Assembly: GCA_026008535.1 (NCBI GenBank)
Contig: BRKX01000014.1
Location: forward strand, 55,415,006 to 55,479,005
From: Perilla frutescens
Lineage: Eukaryota > Streptophyta > Magnoliopsida > Lamiales > Lamiaceae
Direction of reading: 5' to 3'
Length of the DNA stretch: 64,000 nucleotides
Shown: positions 13,101-26,753 of the stretch, piece by piece
Position numbering within the stretch: the stretch's first letter is position 1
How the letters are laid out: each line of letters opens with the position of its first letter
Position numbers and translations under genes: made by a program
The notes under the pieces: generated by a model
Told to the model about the DNA's origin: nothing
Databases searched by the model: none
Seen by the model: the letters and a program-made list of their open reading frames with translations, nothing else

Positions 13101-16100
13101 CAGAAAACGGGGCCAAATCTGGCCACGGCGAAAGGGGTACCCCTTTGGACGGGCTCAAAAATTTGATTTTTTCAAAAGTGGACGGAATAGGCATATATGA
13201 TCATATGGATTGATTCATAATGGACTCTAGTGTTCAAAAATGCTAGACTCAATGAAAAACCCGACGTTCACCACGATCCCTACATAAGAGGCGATGGTTT
13301 TAGAAATCAACTTGATAATCACCTAGAGGCCGACTCCAATAGGGTTTCTACCGGTTCGAATTTTGGTAGGGTAGATATTTGAGTTAGGAATCCAACGCAA
13401 CAAGAATCACGGGAAAATCTTACTTCTGGAGAGAGTTATAGCCGTTTTACTGACGGCTGCCAGAAAACGGGGCCAAATCTGGCCACCGGCCAAAGGGGTA
13501 CCCCTTTGGGCGGGCTCAAAAATTTGATTTTTTCAAAAGTGGACGGATTTGGCACATATGATCATATTGATTGATTCATAATGGACTCTAGTGTTCAAAA
13601 ATGCTAGACTCAATGAAAAACCCGACGTTCACCACGATCCCTACATAAGAGGCGATGGTTTTGGAAATCAACTTGATAATCACCTAGAGGCCGACTCCAA
13701 TAGGATTTCTACCGGTTCGACTTTTGGTAGGGTAGATATTTGAGTTAGGAATCCAACGCAACAAGAATCACGGGTAAAGCTTACTTCTGGAGAGAGTTAT
13801 AGCCGTTTTACTGACGGCTGCCAGAAAACGGGCCAAATCTGGCCACCGGCCAAAGGGGTACGTACCCCTTTGGGCGGGTTAAAAAATTTGATTTTTTCAA
13901 AAGTGGACGGATTAGGCATATATGATCATATGGATTGATTCATAATGGACTCTAGTGTTCAAAAATGCTAGACTCAATGAAAAACCCGACGTTCACCACG
14001 ATCCCTACATAAGAGGCGATGGTTTTGGAAATCAACTTGATAATCACCTAGAGGCCGACTCCAATAGGATTTCTACCGGTTCGACTTTTGGTAGGGTAGA
14101 TATTTGAGTTAGGAATCCAACGCAACAAGAATCACGGGTAAAGCTTACTTCTGGAGAGAGTTATAGCCGTTTTACTGACGGCTGCCAGAAAACGGGCCAA
14201 ATCTGGCCACCGGCCAAAGGGGTACGTACCCCTTTGGGCGGGCTCAAAAATTTGATTTTTTCAAAAGTGGACGGATTTGGCACATATGATCATATTGATT
14301 GATTCATAATGGACTCTAGTGTTCAAAAATGCTAGACTCAATGAAAAACCCGACGTTCACCACGATCCCTACATAAGAGGCGATGGTTTTGGAAATCAAC
14401 TTGATAATCACCTAGAGGCCGACTCCAATAGGATTTCTACCGGTTCGACTTTTGGTAGGGTAGATATTTGAGTTAGGAATCCAACGCAACAAGAATCACG
14501 GGTAAAGCTTACTTCTGGAGAGAGTTATAGCCGTTTTACTGACGGCTGCCAGAAAACGGGCCAAATCTGGCCACCGGCCAAAGGGGTACGTACCCCTTTG
14601 GGCGGGTTAAAAAATTTGATTTTTTCAAAAGTGGACGGATTAGGCATATATGATCATATGGATTGATTCATAATGGACTCTAGTGTTCAAAAATGCTAGA
14701 CTCAATGAAAAACCCGACGTTCACCCCGATTCCTACATATGAGGTGACGGTTTTGGAAATCAACTTGATAATCACCTAGAGGCCGACTCAAATAGGGTTT
14801 CTACCGGTTCGACTTTTGGTAGGGTAGATATTTGAGTTAGGAATCTAACGCAACAAGAATTACGGGTAAAGCTTACTTCTCGAGAGAGTTATAGCCGTTT
14901 TACTGACGGCTGCCAGAAAACGGGGCCAAATCTGGCCACCGGCCAAAGGGGTACCCCTTTGGGCGGGCTCAAAAATTTGATTTTTTTAAAAGTGGACGGA
15001 TTAGGCATGTATGATCATATGGATTGATTCATAATGGACTCTAGTGTTCAAAAATGCTAGACTCAATGAAAAACCCGACGTTCACCACGATCCCTACATA
15101 AGAGGCGATGGTTTTGGAAATCAACTTGATAATCACCTAGAGGCCGACTCCAATAGGGTTTCTACCGGTTCGACTTTTGGTAGGGTAGATATTTGAGTTA
15201 GGAATCCAACGCAACAAGAATCACGGGTAAAGCTTACTTCTGGAGAGAGTTATAGCCGTTTTACTGACGGCTGCCAGAAAACGGGGCCAAATCTGGCCAC
15301 CGGCCAAATGGGTACCCCTTTGGGCGGGCTCAAAAATTTGATTTTTTCAAAAGTGGACGGATTAGGCATATATGATCATATGGATTGATTCATAATGGAC
15401 TCTAGTGTTCAAAAATGCTAGACTCAATGAAAAACCCGACGTTCACCACGATCCCTACATAAGAGGCGATGGTTTTAGAAATCAACTTGATAATCACCTA
15501 GAGACCTACTCCAATAGGGTTTCTACCAGTTCAAATTTTGGTACGGTAGATATTTGAGTTAGGAATCTAACGCAACAAGAATCACGGGAAAATCTTACTT
15601 CTGGAGAGAGTTATAGCCGTTTTACTGACGGCTGCCAGAAAACGGGGCCAAATCTGGCCACCGGCCAAAGGGGTACCCCTTTGGGTGGGCTCAAAAATTT
15701 GATATTTTTAAAAGTGGACGGATTAGGCATATATGATCATATGGATTGATTCATAATGGACTCTAGTGTTCAAAAATGCTAGACTCAATGAAAAACCCGA
15801 CGTTCATTACGATCCCTACGTAAGAGGCGATGGTTTTGGAAATCAACTTGATAATCACCTAGAGGCCGACTCCAATAGGGTTTCGACCAGTTCGACTTTT
15901 GGTAGGGTAGATATTTGAGTTAGGAATCCAACGCAACAAGAATCACGTGTAAAGCCTACTTCTGAAGAGAGTTATAGCCGTTTTACTGACGGCTGCCAGA
16001 AAACGGGGCCAAATCTGGCCACGGCGAAAGGGGTACCCCTTTGGACGGGCTCAAAAATTTGATTTTTTCAAAAGTGGACGGAATAGGCATATATGATCAT

Positions 16101-18779
16101 ATGGATTGATTCATAATGGACTCTAGTGTTCAAAAATGCTAGACTCAATGAAAAACCCGACGTTCACCACGATCCCTACATAAGAGGCGATGGTTTTAGA
16201 AATCAACTTGATAATCACCTAGAGGCCGACTCCAATAGGGTTTCTACCGGTTCGAATTTTGGTAGGGTAGATATTTGAGTTAGGAATCCAACGCAACAAG
16301 AATCACGGGAAAATCTTACTTCTGGAGAGAGTTATAGCCGTTTTACTGACGGCTGCCAGAAAACGGGGCCAAATCTGGCCACCGGCCAAAGGGGTACCCC
16401 TTTGGGCGGGCTCAAAAATTTGATTTTTTCAAAAGTGGACGGATTTGGCACATATGATCATATGGATTGATTCATAATGGACTCTAGTGTTCAAAAATGC
16501 TAGATTCAATGAAAAACCCGACGTTCACCACGATCCCTACATAAGAGGCGATGGTTTTAGAAATCAACTTGATAATCACCTAGAGACCTACTCCAATAGG
16601 GTTTCTACCAGTTCAAATTTTGGGACGGTAGATATTTGAGTTAGGAATCTAACGCAACAAGAATCACGGGAAAATCTTACTTCTGGAGAGAGTTATAGCC
16701 GTTTTACTGACGGCTGCCAGAAAACGGGGCCAAATCTGGCCACCGGCCAAAGGGGTACCCCTTTGGGTGGGCTCAAAAATTTGATATTTTTAAAAGTGGA
16801 CGGATTAGGCATATATGATCATATGGATTGATTCATAATGGACTCTAGTGTTCAAAAATGCTAGACTCAATGAAAAACCCGACGTTCATTACGATCCCTA
16901 CATAAGAGGCGATGGTTTTGGAAATCAACTTGATAATCACCTAGAGGCCGACTCCAATAGGGTTTCGACCAGTTCGACTTTTGGTAGGGTAGATATTTGA
17001 GTTAGGAATCCAACGCAACAAGAATCACGTGTAAAGCCTACTTCTGAAGAGAGTTATAGCCGTTTTACTGACGGCTGCCAGAAAACGAGGCCAAATCTGG
17101 CCACGGCGAAAGGGGTACCCCTTTGGACGGGCTCAAAAATTTGATTTTTTCAAAAGTGGACGGAATAGGCATATATGATCATATGGATTGATTCATAATG
17201 GACTCTAGTGTTCAAAAATGCTAGACTCAATGAAAAACCCGACGTTCACCACGATCCCTACATAAGAGGCGATGGTTTTAGAAATCAACTTGATAATCAC
17301 CTAGAGGCCGACTCCAATAGGGTTTCTACCGGTTCGACTTTTGGTAGGGTAGATATTTGAGTTAGGAATCCAACGCAACAAGAATCACGGGAAAATCTTA
17401 CTTCTGGAGAGAGTTATAGCCGTTTTACTGACGGCTGCCAGAAAACGGGGCCAAATCTGGCCACCGGCCAAAGGGGTACCCCTTTGGGCGGGCTCAAAAA
17501 TTTGATTTTTTCAAAAGTGGACGGATTTGGCACATATGATCATATGGATTGATTCATAATGGACTCTAGTGTTCAAAAATGCTAGACTCAATGAAAAACC
17601 CGACGTTCACCACGATCCCTACATAAGAGGCGATGGTTTTGGAAATCAACTTGATAATCACCTAGAGGCCGACTCCAATAGGATTTCTACCGGTTCGACT
17701 TTTGGTAGGGTAGATATTTGAGTTAGGAATCCAACGCAATAAGAATCACGGGTAAAGCTTACTTCTGGAGAGAGTTATAGCCGTTTTACTGACGGCTGCC
17801 AGAAAACGGGGCCAAATCTGGCCACCGGCCAAAGGGGTACGTATCCCTTTGGGCGGGTTAAAAAATTTGATTTTTTCAAAAGTGGACGGATTAGGCATAT
17901 ATGATCATATGGATTGATTCATAATGGACTCTAGTGTTCAAAAATGCTAGACTCAATGAAAAACCCGACGTTCACCCCGATTCCTACATATGAGGTGACG
18001 GTTTTGGAAATCAACTTGATAATCACCTAGAGGCCGACTCAAATAGGGTTTCTACCGGTTCGACTTTTGGTAGGGTAGATATTTGAGTTAGGAATCTAAC
18101 GCAACAAGAATTACGGGTAAAGCTTACTTCTCGAGAGAGTTATAGCCGTTTTACTGACGGCTGCCAGAAAACGGGGCCAAATCTGGCCACCGGCCAAAGG
18201 GATACCCTTTGGGCGGGCTCAAAAATTTGATTTTTTTAAAAGTGGACGGATTAGGCATATATGATCATATGGATTGATTCATAATGGACTCTAGTGTTCA
18301 AAAATGCTAGACTCAATGAAAAACCCGACGTTCACCACGATCCCTACATAAGAGGCGATGGTTTTAGAAATCAACTTGATAATCACCTAGAGGCCGACTC
18401 CAATAGGGTTTCTACCGGTTCGAATTTTGGTAGGGTAGATATTTGAGTTAGGAATCAAACGCAACAAGAATCACGGGAAAATCTTACTTCTGGAGAGAGT
18501 TATAGCCGTTTTACTGACGGCTGCCAGAAAACGGGGCCAAATCTGGCCACCGGCCAAAGGGGTACCCCTTTGGGCGGGCTCAAAAATTTGATTTTTTCAA
18601 AAGTGGACGGATTTGGCACATATGATCATATGGATTGATTCATAATGGACTCTAGTGTTCAAAAATGCTAGACTCAATGAAAAACCCGACGTTCACCACG
18701 ATCCCTACATAAGAGGCGATGGTTTTGGAAATCAACTTGATAATCACCTAGAGGCCGACTCCAATAGGATTTCTACCGG
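10105..18779 (-). repeat. Irregular 6-monomer higher-order repeat (J E X Z Q L)
   Basis: One complete unit runs 10105-12273 (2169 bp). J has cgtgtaaagcc and ggaataggc. E has aaaatctt and atttggcac. X has the TACGTA palindrome and cctacatatgagg. Z has aattacggg and an XhoI site. Q has ccaaatgggtacc. L has ggtgggctc, gatatttt and cattacg. Later copies are edited: J-E is repeated at 12274 and 12995, X is repeated around 13717-14444, and the J E L J stretch at 15890-16972 omits X-Z-Q. The family is clear but the repeat number fluctuates, as expected from repeated unequal exchange. Confidence 0.8.
14080..14443 (-). repeat. Hybrid monomer, X palindrome with E tail
   Basis: The unit has the 365-bp-type TACGTA palindrome, which elsewhere is almost always followed by gggttaaaaaa. 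Here it is followed by gggctcaaaaa and atttggcacatatgatcatattg, the tail of an E monomer such as the one at 13355. It also shares the one-base deletion aaaacgggcc with its X neighbours. Its length of 364 bp agrees with 365 minus that deletion. It reads as an X/E recombinant with the join just downstream of the palindrome. Confidence 0.8.
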
Positions 18780-19144
18780 TTCGAATTTTGGTACGGTAGA
18801 TATTTGAGTTAGGAATCCAACGCAATAAGAATCACGGGTAAAGCTTACTTCTGGAGAGAGTTATAGCCGTTTTACTGACGGCTGCCAGAAAACGGGGCCA
18901 AATCTGGCCACCGGCCAAAGGGGTACGTACCCCTTTGGGCGGGTTAAAAAATTTGATTTTTTCAAAAGTGGACGGATTAGGCATATATGATCATATGGAT
19001 TGATTCATAATGGACTCTAGTGTTCAAAAATGCTAGACTCAATGAAAAACCCGACGTTCACCCCGATTCCTACATAAGAGGTGACGGTTTTGGAAATCAA
19101 CTTGATAATCACCTAGAGGCCGACTCAAATAGGGTTTCTACCGG

Positions 19145-22100
19145 TTCGACTTTTGGTAGGGTAGATATTTGAGTTAGGAATCCAACGCAACAAGAATCAC
19201 GGGAAAATCTTACTTCTGGAGAGAGTTATAGCCGTTTTACTGACGGCTGCCAGAAAACGGGGCCAAATCTGGCCACCGGCCAAAGGGGTACCTCTTTGGG
19301 CGGGCTCAAAAATTTGATTTTTTCAAAAGTGGTTGGATTAGGCACATATGATCATATGGATTGATTCATAATGGACTCTAGTGTTCAAAAATGCTAGACT
19401 CAATGAAAAACCCGACATTCACCACGATCCCTACATAAGAGGCGATGGTTTTGGAAATCAACTTGATAATCACCTAGAGGCCGACTCCAATAGGGTTTCT
19501 ACCGGTTCGAATTTTGGTAGGGTAGATATTTGAGTTAGGAATCCAACGCAACAAGAATCACGGGAAAATCTTACTTCTGGAGAGAGTTATAGCCGTTTTA
19601 CTGACGGCTGCCAGAAAACGGGGCCAAATCTGGCCACCGGCCAAAGGGGTACCCCTTTGGGCGGGCTCAAAAATTTGATTTTTTCAAAAGTGGATGGATT
19701 AGGCACATATGATCATATGGATTGATTCATAATGGACTCTAGTGTTCAAAAATGCTAGACTCAATGAAAAACCCGACGTTCACCACGATCCCTACATAAG
19801 AGGCGATGGTTTTGGAAATCAACTTGATAATCACCTAGTGGCCGACTCCAATAGGGTTTCTACCGGTTCGACTTTTGGTAGGGTAGATATTTGAGTTAGG
19901 AATCCAACGCAACAAGAATCACGGGTAAAGCTTACTTCTGGAGAGAGTTATAGCCGTTTTACTGACGGCTGCCAGAAAACGGGGCCAAATCTGGCCACCG
20001 GCCAAAGGGGTACGTACCCCTTTGGGCGGGTTAAAAAATTTGATTTTTTCAAAAGTGGACGGATTAGGCATATATGATCATATGGATTGATTCATAATGG
20101 ACTCTAGTGTCCAAAAATGCTAGACTCAATGAAAAACCCGACGTTCACCCCGATTCCTACATAAGAGGTGACGGTTTTGGAAATCAACTTGATAATCACC
20201 TAGAGGCCGACTCAAATATGGTTTCTACCGGTTCGACTTTTGGTACGGTAGATATTTGAGTTAGGAATCCAACGCAACAAGAATCACGGGAAAATCTTAC
20301 TTCTGGAGAGAGTTATAGCCGTTTTACTGACGGCTGCCAGAAAACGGGGCCAAATCTGGCCACCGGCCAAAGGGGTACCCCTTTGGGCGGGCTCAAAAAT
20401 TTGATTTTTTCAAAAGTGGACGGATTAGGCACATATGATCATATGGATTGATTCATAATGGACTCTAGTGTTCAAAAATGCTAGACTCAATTAAAAACCC
20501 GACGTTCACCACGATCCCTACATAAGAGGTGATGGTTTTGGAAATCAACTTGATAATCACCTAGAGGGCGACTCCAATAGGGTTTCTACCGGTTCGAATT
20601 TTGGTAGGGTAGATATTTGAGTTAGGAATCCAATGCAACAAGAATCACGGGAAAATCTTACTTCTGGAGAGAGTTATAGCCGTTTTACTGACGGCTGCCA
20701 GAAAACGGGGCCAAATCTGGCCACCGGCCAAAGGGGTACCCCTTTGGGCGGGCTCAAAAATTTGATTTTTTCAAAAGTGGATGGATTAGGCACATATGAT
20801 CATATGGATTGATTCATAATGGACTCTAGTGTTCAAAAATGCTAGACTCAATGAAAAACCCGACGTTCACCACGATCCCTACATAAGAGGCGATGGTTTT
20901 GGAAATCAACTTGATAATCACCTAGTGGCCGACTCCAATAGGGTTTCTACCGGTTCGACTTTTGGTAGGGTAGATATTTGAGTTAGGAATCCAACGCAAC
21001 AAGAATCACGGGTAAAGCTTACTTCTGGAGAGAGTTATAGCCGTTTTACTGACGGCTGCCAGAAAACGGGGCCAAATCTGGCCACCGGCCAAAGGGGTAC
21101 GTACCCCTTTGGGCGGGTTAAAAAATTTGATTTTTTCAAAAGTGGACGGATTAGGCATATATGATCATATGGATTGATTCATAATGGACTCTAGTGTTCA
21201 AAAATGCTAGACTCAATGAAAAACCCGACGTTCACCCCGATTCCTACATAAGAGGTGACGGTTTTGGAAATCAACTTGATAATCACCTAGAGGCCGACTC
21301 AAATAGGGTTTCTACCGGTTCGACTTTTGGTAGGGTAGATATTTGAGTTAGGAATCCAACGCAACAAGAATCACAGGAAAATCTTACTTCTGGAGAGAGT
21401 TATAGCCGTTTTACTGACGGCTGCCAGAAAACGGGGCCAAATCTGGCCACCGGCCAAAGGGGTACCCCTTTGGGCGGGCTCAAAAATTTGATTTTTTCAA
21501 AAGTGGACGGATTAGGCACATATGATCATATGAATTGATTCATAATGGACTCTAGTGTTCAAAAATGCTAGACTCAATTAAAAACCCGACGTTCACCACG
21601 ATCCCTACATAAGAGGTGATGGTTTTGGAAATCAACTTGATAATCACCTAGAGGGCGACTCCAATAGGGTTTCTACCGGTTCGAATTTTGGTAGGGTAGA
21701 TATTTGAGTTAGGAATCCAACGCAACAAGAATCACGGGAAAATCTTACTTCTGGAGAGAGTTATAGCCGTTTTACTGACGGCTGCCAGAAAACGGGGCCA
21801 AATCTGGCCACCGGCCAAAGGGGTACCTCTTTGGGCGGGCTCAAAAATTTGATTTTTTCAAAAGTGGTTGGATTAGGCACATATGATCATATGGATTGAT
21901 TCATAATGGACTCTAGTGTTCAAAAATGCTAGACTCAATGAAAAACCCGACATTCACCACGATCCCTACATAAGAGGCGATGGTTTTGGAAATCAACTTG
22001 ATAATCACCTAGAGGCCGACTCCAATAGGGTTTCTACCGGTTCGAATTTTGGTAGGGTAGATATTTGAGTTAGGAATCCAACGCAACAAGAATCACGGGA

Positions 22101-24214
22101 AAATCTTACTTCTGGAGAGAGTTATAGCCGTTTTACTGACGGCTGCCAGAAAACGGGGCCAAATCTGGCCACCGGCCAAAGGGGTACCCCTTTGGGCGGG
22201 CTCAAAAATTTGATTTTTTCAAAAGTGGATGGATTAGGCACATATGATCATATGGATTGATTCATAATGGACTCTAGTGTTCAAAAATGCTAGACTCAAT
22301 GAAAAACCCGACGTTCACCACGATCCCTACATAAGAGGCGATGGTTTTGGAAATCAACTTGATAATCACCTAGTGGCCGACTCCAATAGGGTTTCTACCG
22401 GTTCGACTTTTGGTAGGGTAGATATTTGAGTTAGGAATCCAACGCAACAAGAATCACGGGTAAAGCTTACTTCTGGAGAGAGTTATAGCCGTTTTACTGA
22501 CGGCTGCCAGAAAACGGGGCCAAATCTGGCCACCGGCCAAAGGGGTACGTACCCCTTTGGGCGGGTTAAAAAATTTGATTTTTTCAAAAGTGGACGGATT
22601 AGGCATATATGATCATATGGATTGATTCATAATGGACTCTAGTGTCCAAAAATGCTAGACTCAATGAAAAACCCGACGTTCACCCCGATTCCTACATAAG
22701 AGGTGACGGTTTTGGAAATCAACTTGATAATCACCTAGAGGCCGACTCAAATATGGTTTCTACCGGTTCGACTTTTGGTACGGTAGATATTTGAGTTAGG
22801 AATCCAACGCAACAAGAATCACGGGAAAATCTTACTTCTGGAGAGAGTTATAGCCGTTTTACTGACGGCTGCCAGAAAACGGGGCCAAATCTGGCCACCG
22901 GCCAAAGGGGTACCCCTTTGGGCGGGCTCAAAAATTTGATTTTTTCAAAAGTGGACGGATTAGGCACATATGATCATATGGATTGATTCATAATGGACTC
23001 TAGTGTTCAAAAATGCTAGACTCAATTAAAAACCCGACGTTCACCACGATCCCTACATAAGAGGTGATGGTTTTGGAAATCAACTTGATAATCACCTAGA
23101 GGGCGACTCCAATAGGGTTTCTACCGGTTCGAATTTTGGTAGGGTAGATATTTGAGTTAGGAATCCAATGCAACAAGAATCACGGGAAAATCTTACTTCT
23201 GGAGAGAGTTATAGCCGTTTTACTGACGGCTGCCAGAAAACGGGGCCAAATCTGGCCACCGGCCAAAGGGGTACCCCTTTGGGCGGGCTCAAAAATTTGA
23301 TTTTTTCAAAAGTGGATGGATTAGGCACATATGATCATATGGATTGATTCATAATGGACTCTAGTGTTCAAAAATGCTAGACTCAATGAAAAACCCGACG
23401 TTCACCACGATCCCTACATAAGAGGCGATGGTTTTGGAAATCAACTTGATAATCACCTAGTGGCCGACTCCAATAGGGTTTCTACCGGTTCGACTTTTGG
23501 TAGGGTAGATATTTGAGTTAGGAATCCAACGCAACAAGAATCACGGGTAAAGCTTACTTCTGGAGAGAGTTATAGCCGTTTTACTGACGGCTGCCAGAAA
23601 ACGGGGCCAAATCTGGCCACCGGCCAAAGGGGTACGTACCCCTTTGGGCGGGTTAAAAAATTTGATTTTTTCAAAAGTGGACGGATTAGGCATATATGAT
23701 CATATGGATTGATTCATAATGGACTCTAGTGTTCAAAAATGCTAGACTCAATGAAAAACCCGACGTTCACCCCGATTCCTACATAAGAGGTGACGGTTTT
23801 GGAAATCAACTTGATAATCACCTAGAGGCCGACTCAAATAGGGTTTCTACCGGTTCGACTTTTGGTAGGGTAGATATTTGAGTTAGGAATCCAACGCAAC
23901 AAGAATCACAGGAAAATCTTACTTCTGGAGAGAGTTATAGCCGTTTTACTGACGGCTGCCAGAAAACGGGGCCAAATCTGGCCACTGGCCAAAGGGGTAC
24001 CCCTTTGGGCGGGCTCAAAAATTTGATTTTTTCAAAAGTGGACGGATTAGGCACATATGATCATATGAATTGATTCATAATGGACTCTAGTGTTCAAAAA
24101 TGCTAGACTCAATTAAAAACCCGACGTTCACCACGATCCCTACATAAGAGGTGATGGTTTTGGAAATCAACTTGATAATCACCTAGAGGGCGACTCCAAT
24201 AGGGTTTCTACCGG
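19145..24214 (-). repeat. 7-monomer higher-order repeat, two copies of 2535 bp
   Basis: The order Y W X V W X V spans 19145-21679 and again 21680-24214, each exactly 2535 bp (five 361-bp plus two 365-bp units). Rare variants recur at the same offset: gtggttgg with gacattcacc, tgtccaaaaa, aaatatggtttc, caatgcaac, cacaggaaaa, atgaattg and caattaaaaa. The unit is itself a W-X-V trimer doubled, plus one Y monomer, so a trimer amplification probably preceded the 7-mer. Confidence 0.93.
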
Positions 24215-26753
24215 TTCGAATTTTGGTAGGGTAGATATTTGAGTTAGGAATCCAACGCAACAAGAATCACGGGAAAATCTTACTTCTGGAGAGAGTTATA
24301 GCCGTTTTACTGACGGCTGCCAGAAAACGGGGCCAAATCTGGCCACCGGCCAAAGGGGTACCCCTTTGGGCGGGCTCAAAAATTTGATTTTTTCAAAAGT
24401 GGACGGATTAGGCACATATGATCATATGGATTGATTCATAATGGACTCTAGTGTTCAAAAATGCTAGACTCAATGAAAAACCCGACGTTCACCACGATCC
24501 CTACATAAGAGGCGATGGTTTTGGAAATCAACTTGATAATCACCTAGAGGCCGACTCCAATAGGGTTTCTACCGGTTCGACTTTTGGTAGGGTAGATATT
24601 TGAGTTAGGAATCCAACGCAACAAGAATCACGGGTAAAGCTTACTTCTGGAGAGAGTTATAGCCGTTTTACTGACGGCTGCCAGAAAACGGGGCCAAATC
24701 TGGCCACCGGCCAAAGGGGTACGTACCCCTTTGGGCGGGTTAAAAAATTTGATTTTTTCAAAAGTGGACGGATTAGGCATATATGATCATATGGATTGAT
24801 TCATAATGGACTCTAGTGTTCAAAAATGCTAGACTCAATGAAAAACCCGACGTTCACCCCGATTCCTACATATGAGGTGACGGTTTTGGAAATCAACTTG
24901 ATAATCACCTAGAGGCCAACTCAAATAGGGTTTCTACCGGTTCGACTTTTGGTAGGGTAGATATTTGAGTTAGGAATCCAACGCAACAAGAATTACGGGT
25001 AAAGCTTACTTCTCGAGAGAGTTATAGCCGTTTTACTGACGGCTGCCAGAAAACGAGGCCAAATCTGGCCACCGGCCAAAGGGGTACCCCTTTGGGCGGG
25101 CTCAAAAATTTGATTTTTTTAAATGTGGACGGATTAGACATATATGATCATATGGATTGATTCATAATGGACTCTAGTGTTCAAAAATGCTAGACTCAAT
25201 GAAAAACCCGACGTTCACCACGATCCCTACATAAGAGGCGATGGTTTTGGAAATCAACGTGATAATCACCTAGAGGCCGACTCCAATAGGGTTTCTACCG
25301 GTTCGACTTTTGGTAGGGTAGATATTTGAGTTAGGAATCCAACGCAACAAGAATCACGGGTAACGCTTACTTCTGGAGAGAGTTATAGCCGTTTTACTGA
25401 CGGCTGCCAGAAAACGGGGCAAAATCTGGCCACCGGCCAAATGGGTATCCCTTTGGGCGGGCTCAAAAATTTGATTTTTTCAAAAGTGGACGGATTAGGC
25501 ATATATGATCATATGGATTGATTCATAATGGACTCTAGTGTTTAAAAATGCTAGACTCAATGAAAAACCCGACGTTCACCACGATCCCTACATAAGAGGC
25601 GATGGTTTTAGAAATCAACTTGATAATCACCTAGAGACCGACTCTAATAGGGTTTCTACCGGTTCGAATTTTGGTACGATAGATATTTGAGTTAGGAATC
25701 AGACGCAACAAGAATCACGGGAAAATCTTACTTCTGGAGAGAGTTATAGCCGTTTTACTGACGGCTGCCAGAAAACGGGGCCAAATCTGGCCACCGGCCA
25801 AAGGGGTACGTACCCCTTTGGACGGGTTAAAAAATTTGATTTTTTCAAAAGTGGACGGATTAGGCATATATGATCATATGGATTGATTCATAATGGACTC
25901 TAGTGTTCAAAAATGCTAGACTCAATGAAAAACCCGACGTTCACCACGATCCCTACATAAGAGGCGATGGTTTTAGAAATCAACTTGATAATCACCTAGA
26001 GGCCGACTCCAATAGGGTTTCTACCGGTTCGAATTTTGGTAGGGTAGATATTTGAGTTATGAATCCAACGCAACAAGAATCACGGGAAAATCTTACTTCT
26101 GGAGAGAGTTATAGCCGTTTTACTGACGGCTGCCAGAAAACGGGGCCAAATCTGGCCACCGGCCAAAGGGGTACCCCTTTGGGCGGGCTCAAAAATTTGA
26201 TTTTTTCAAAAGTGGACGGATTTGGCACATATGATCATATGGATTGATTCATAATGGACTCTAGTGTTCAAAAATGCTAGACTCAATGAAAAACCCGACG
26301 TTCACCACGATCCCTACATAAGAGGCGATGGTTTTGGAAATCAACTTGATAATCACCTAGAGGCCGACTCCAATAGGATTTCTACCGGTTCGAATTTTGG
26401 TACGGTAGATATTTGAGTTAGGAATCCAACGCAATAAGAATCACGGGTAAAGCTTACTTCTGGAGAGAGTTATAGCCGTTTTACTGACGGCTGCCAGAAA
26501 ACGGGGCCAAATCTGGCCACCGGCCAAAGGGGTACGTACCCCTTTGGGCGGGTTAAAAAATTTGATTTTTTCAAAAGTGGACGGATTAGGCATATATGAT
26601 CATATGGATTGATTCATAATGGACTCTAGTGTTCAAAAATGCTAGACTCAATGAAAAACCCGACGTTCACCCCGATTCCTACATAAGAGGTGACGGTTTT
26701 GGAAATCAACTTGATAATCACCTAGAGGCCGACTCAAATAGGGTTTCTACCGG
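21680..26753 (-). repeat. Composite 14-monomer repeat, copy 1 (5074 bp)
   Basis: The order is Y W X V W X V, then a W/Y-like unit (24215), X, Z (aaatgtgg, agacatatatg), Q (ggggcaaaatc, aacgctt), a hybrid at 25663, E (26028) and an X-like unit (about 26390), before Y returns at 26754. The length of 5074 equals 14 times 361 plus five 4-bp insertions, matching the five TACGTA monomers counted. Its first half is the second copy of the 2535-bp 7-mer, so the 14-mer was built on top of the 7-mer. Confidence 0.8.
25663..26027 (-). repeat. Hybrid monomer, B start with X-type palindrome
   Basis: The unit starts like the B monomers seen near 30379 and 35454 (ttcgaattttggtacgatag, aaaatctt). Those continue with GGTACC and gggctc. 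This one has the TACGTA palindrome and ggacgggttaaa, as in the X unit that normally follows B, then ends with the ccacgatccc class. One B plus one X unit appear fused into a single 365-bp monomer, with the exchange near the palindrome. Confidence 0.7.

Noticed and set aside
26059..26247. 62-codon open reading frame
   Set aside because: It lies wholly inside a satellite monomer. One substitution (aggaatcc to atgaatcc) creates the ATG; sister monomers have the same open frame without a start. There is no promoter, no conserved protein character and no support for translation.
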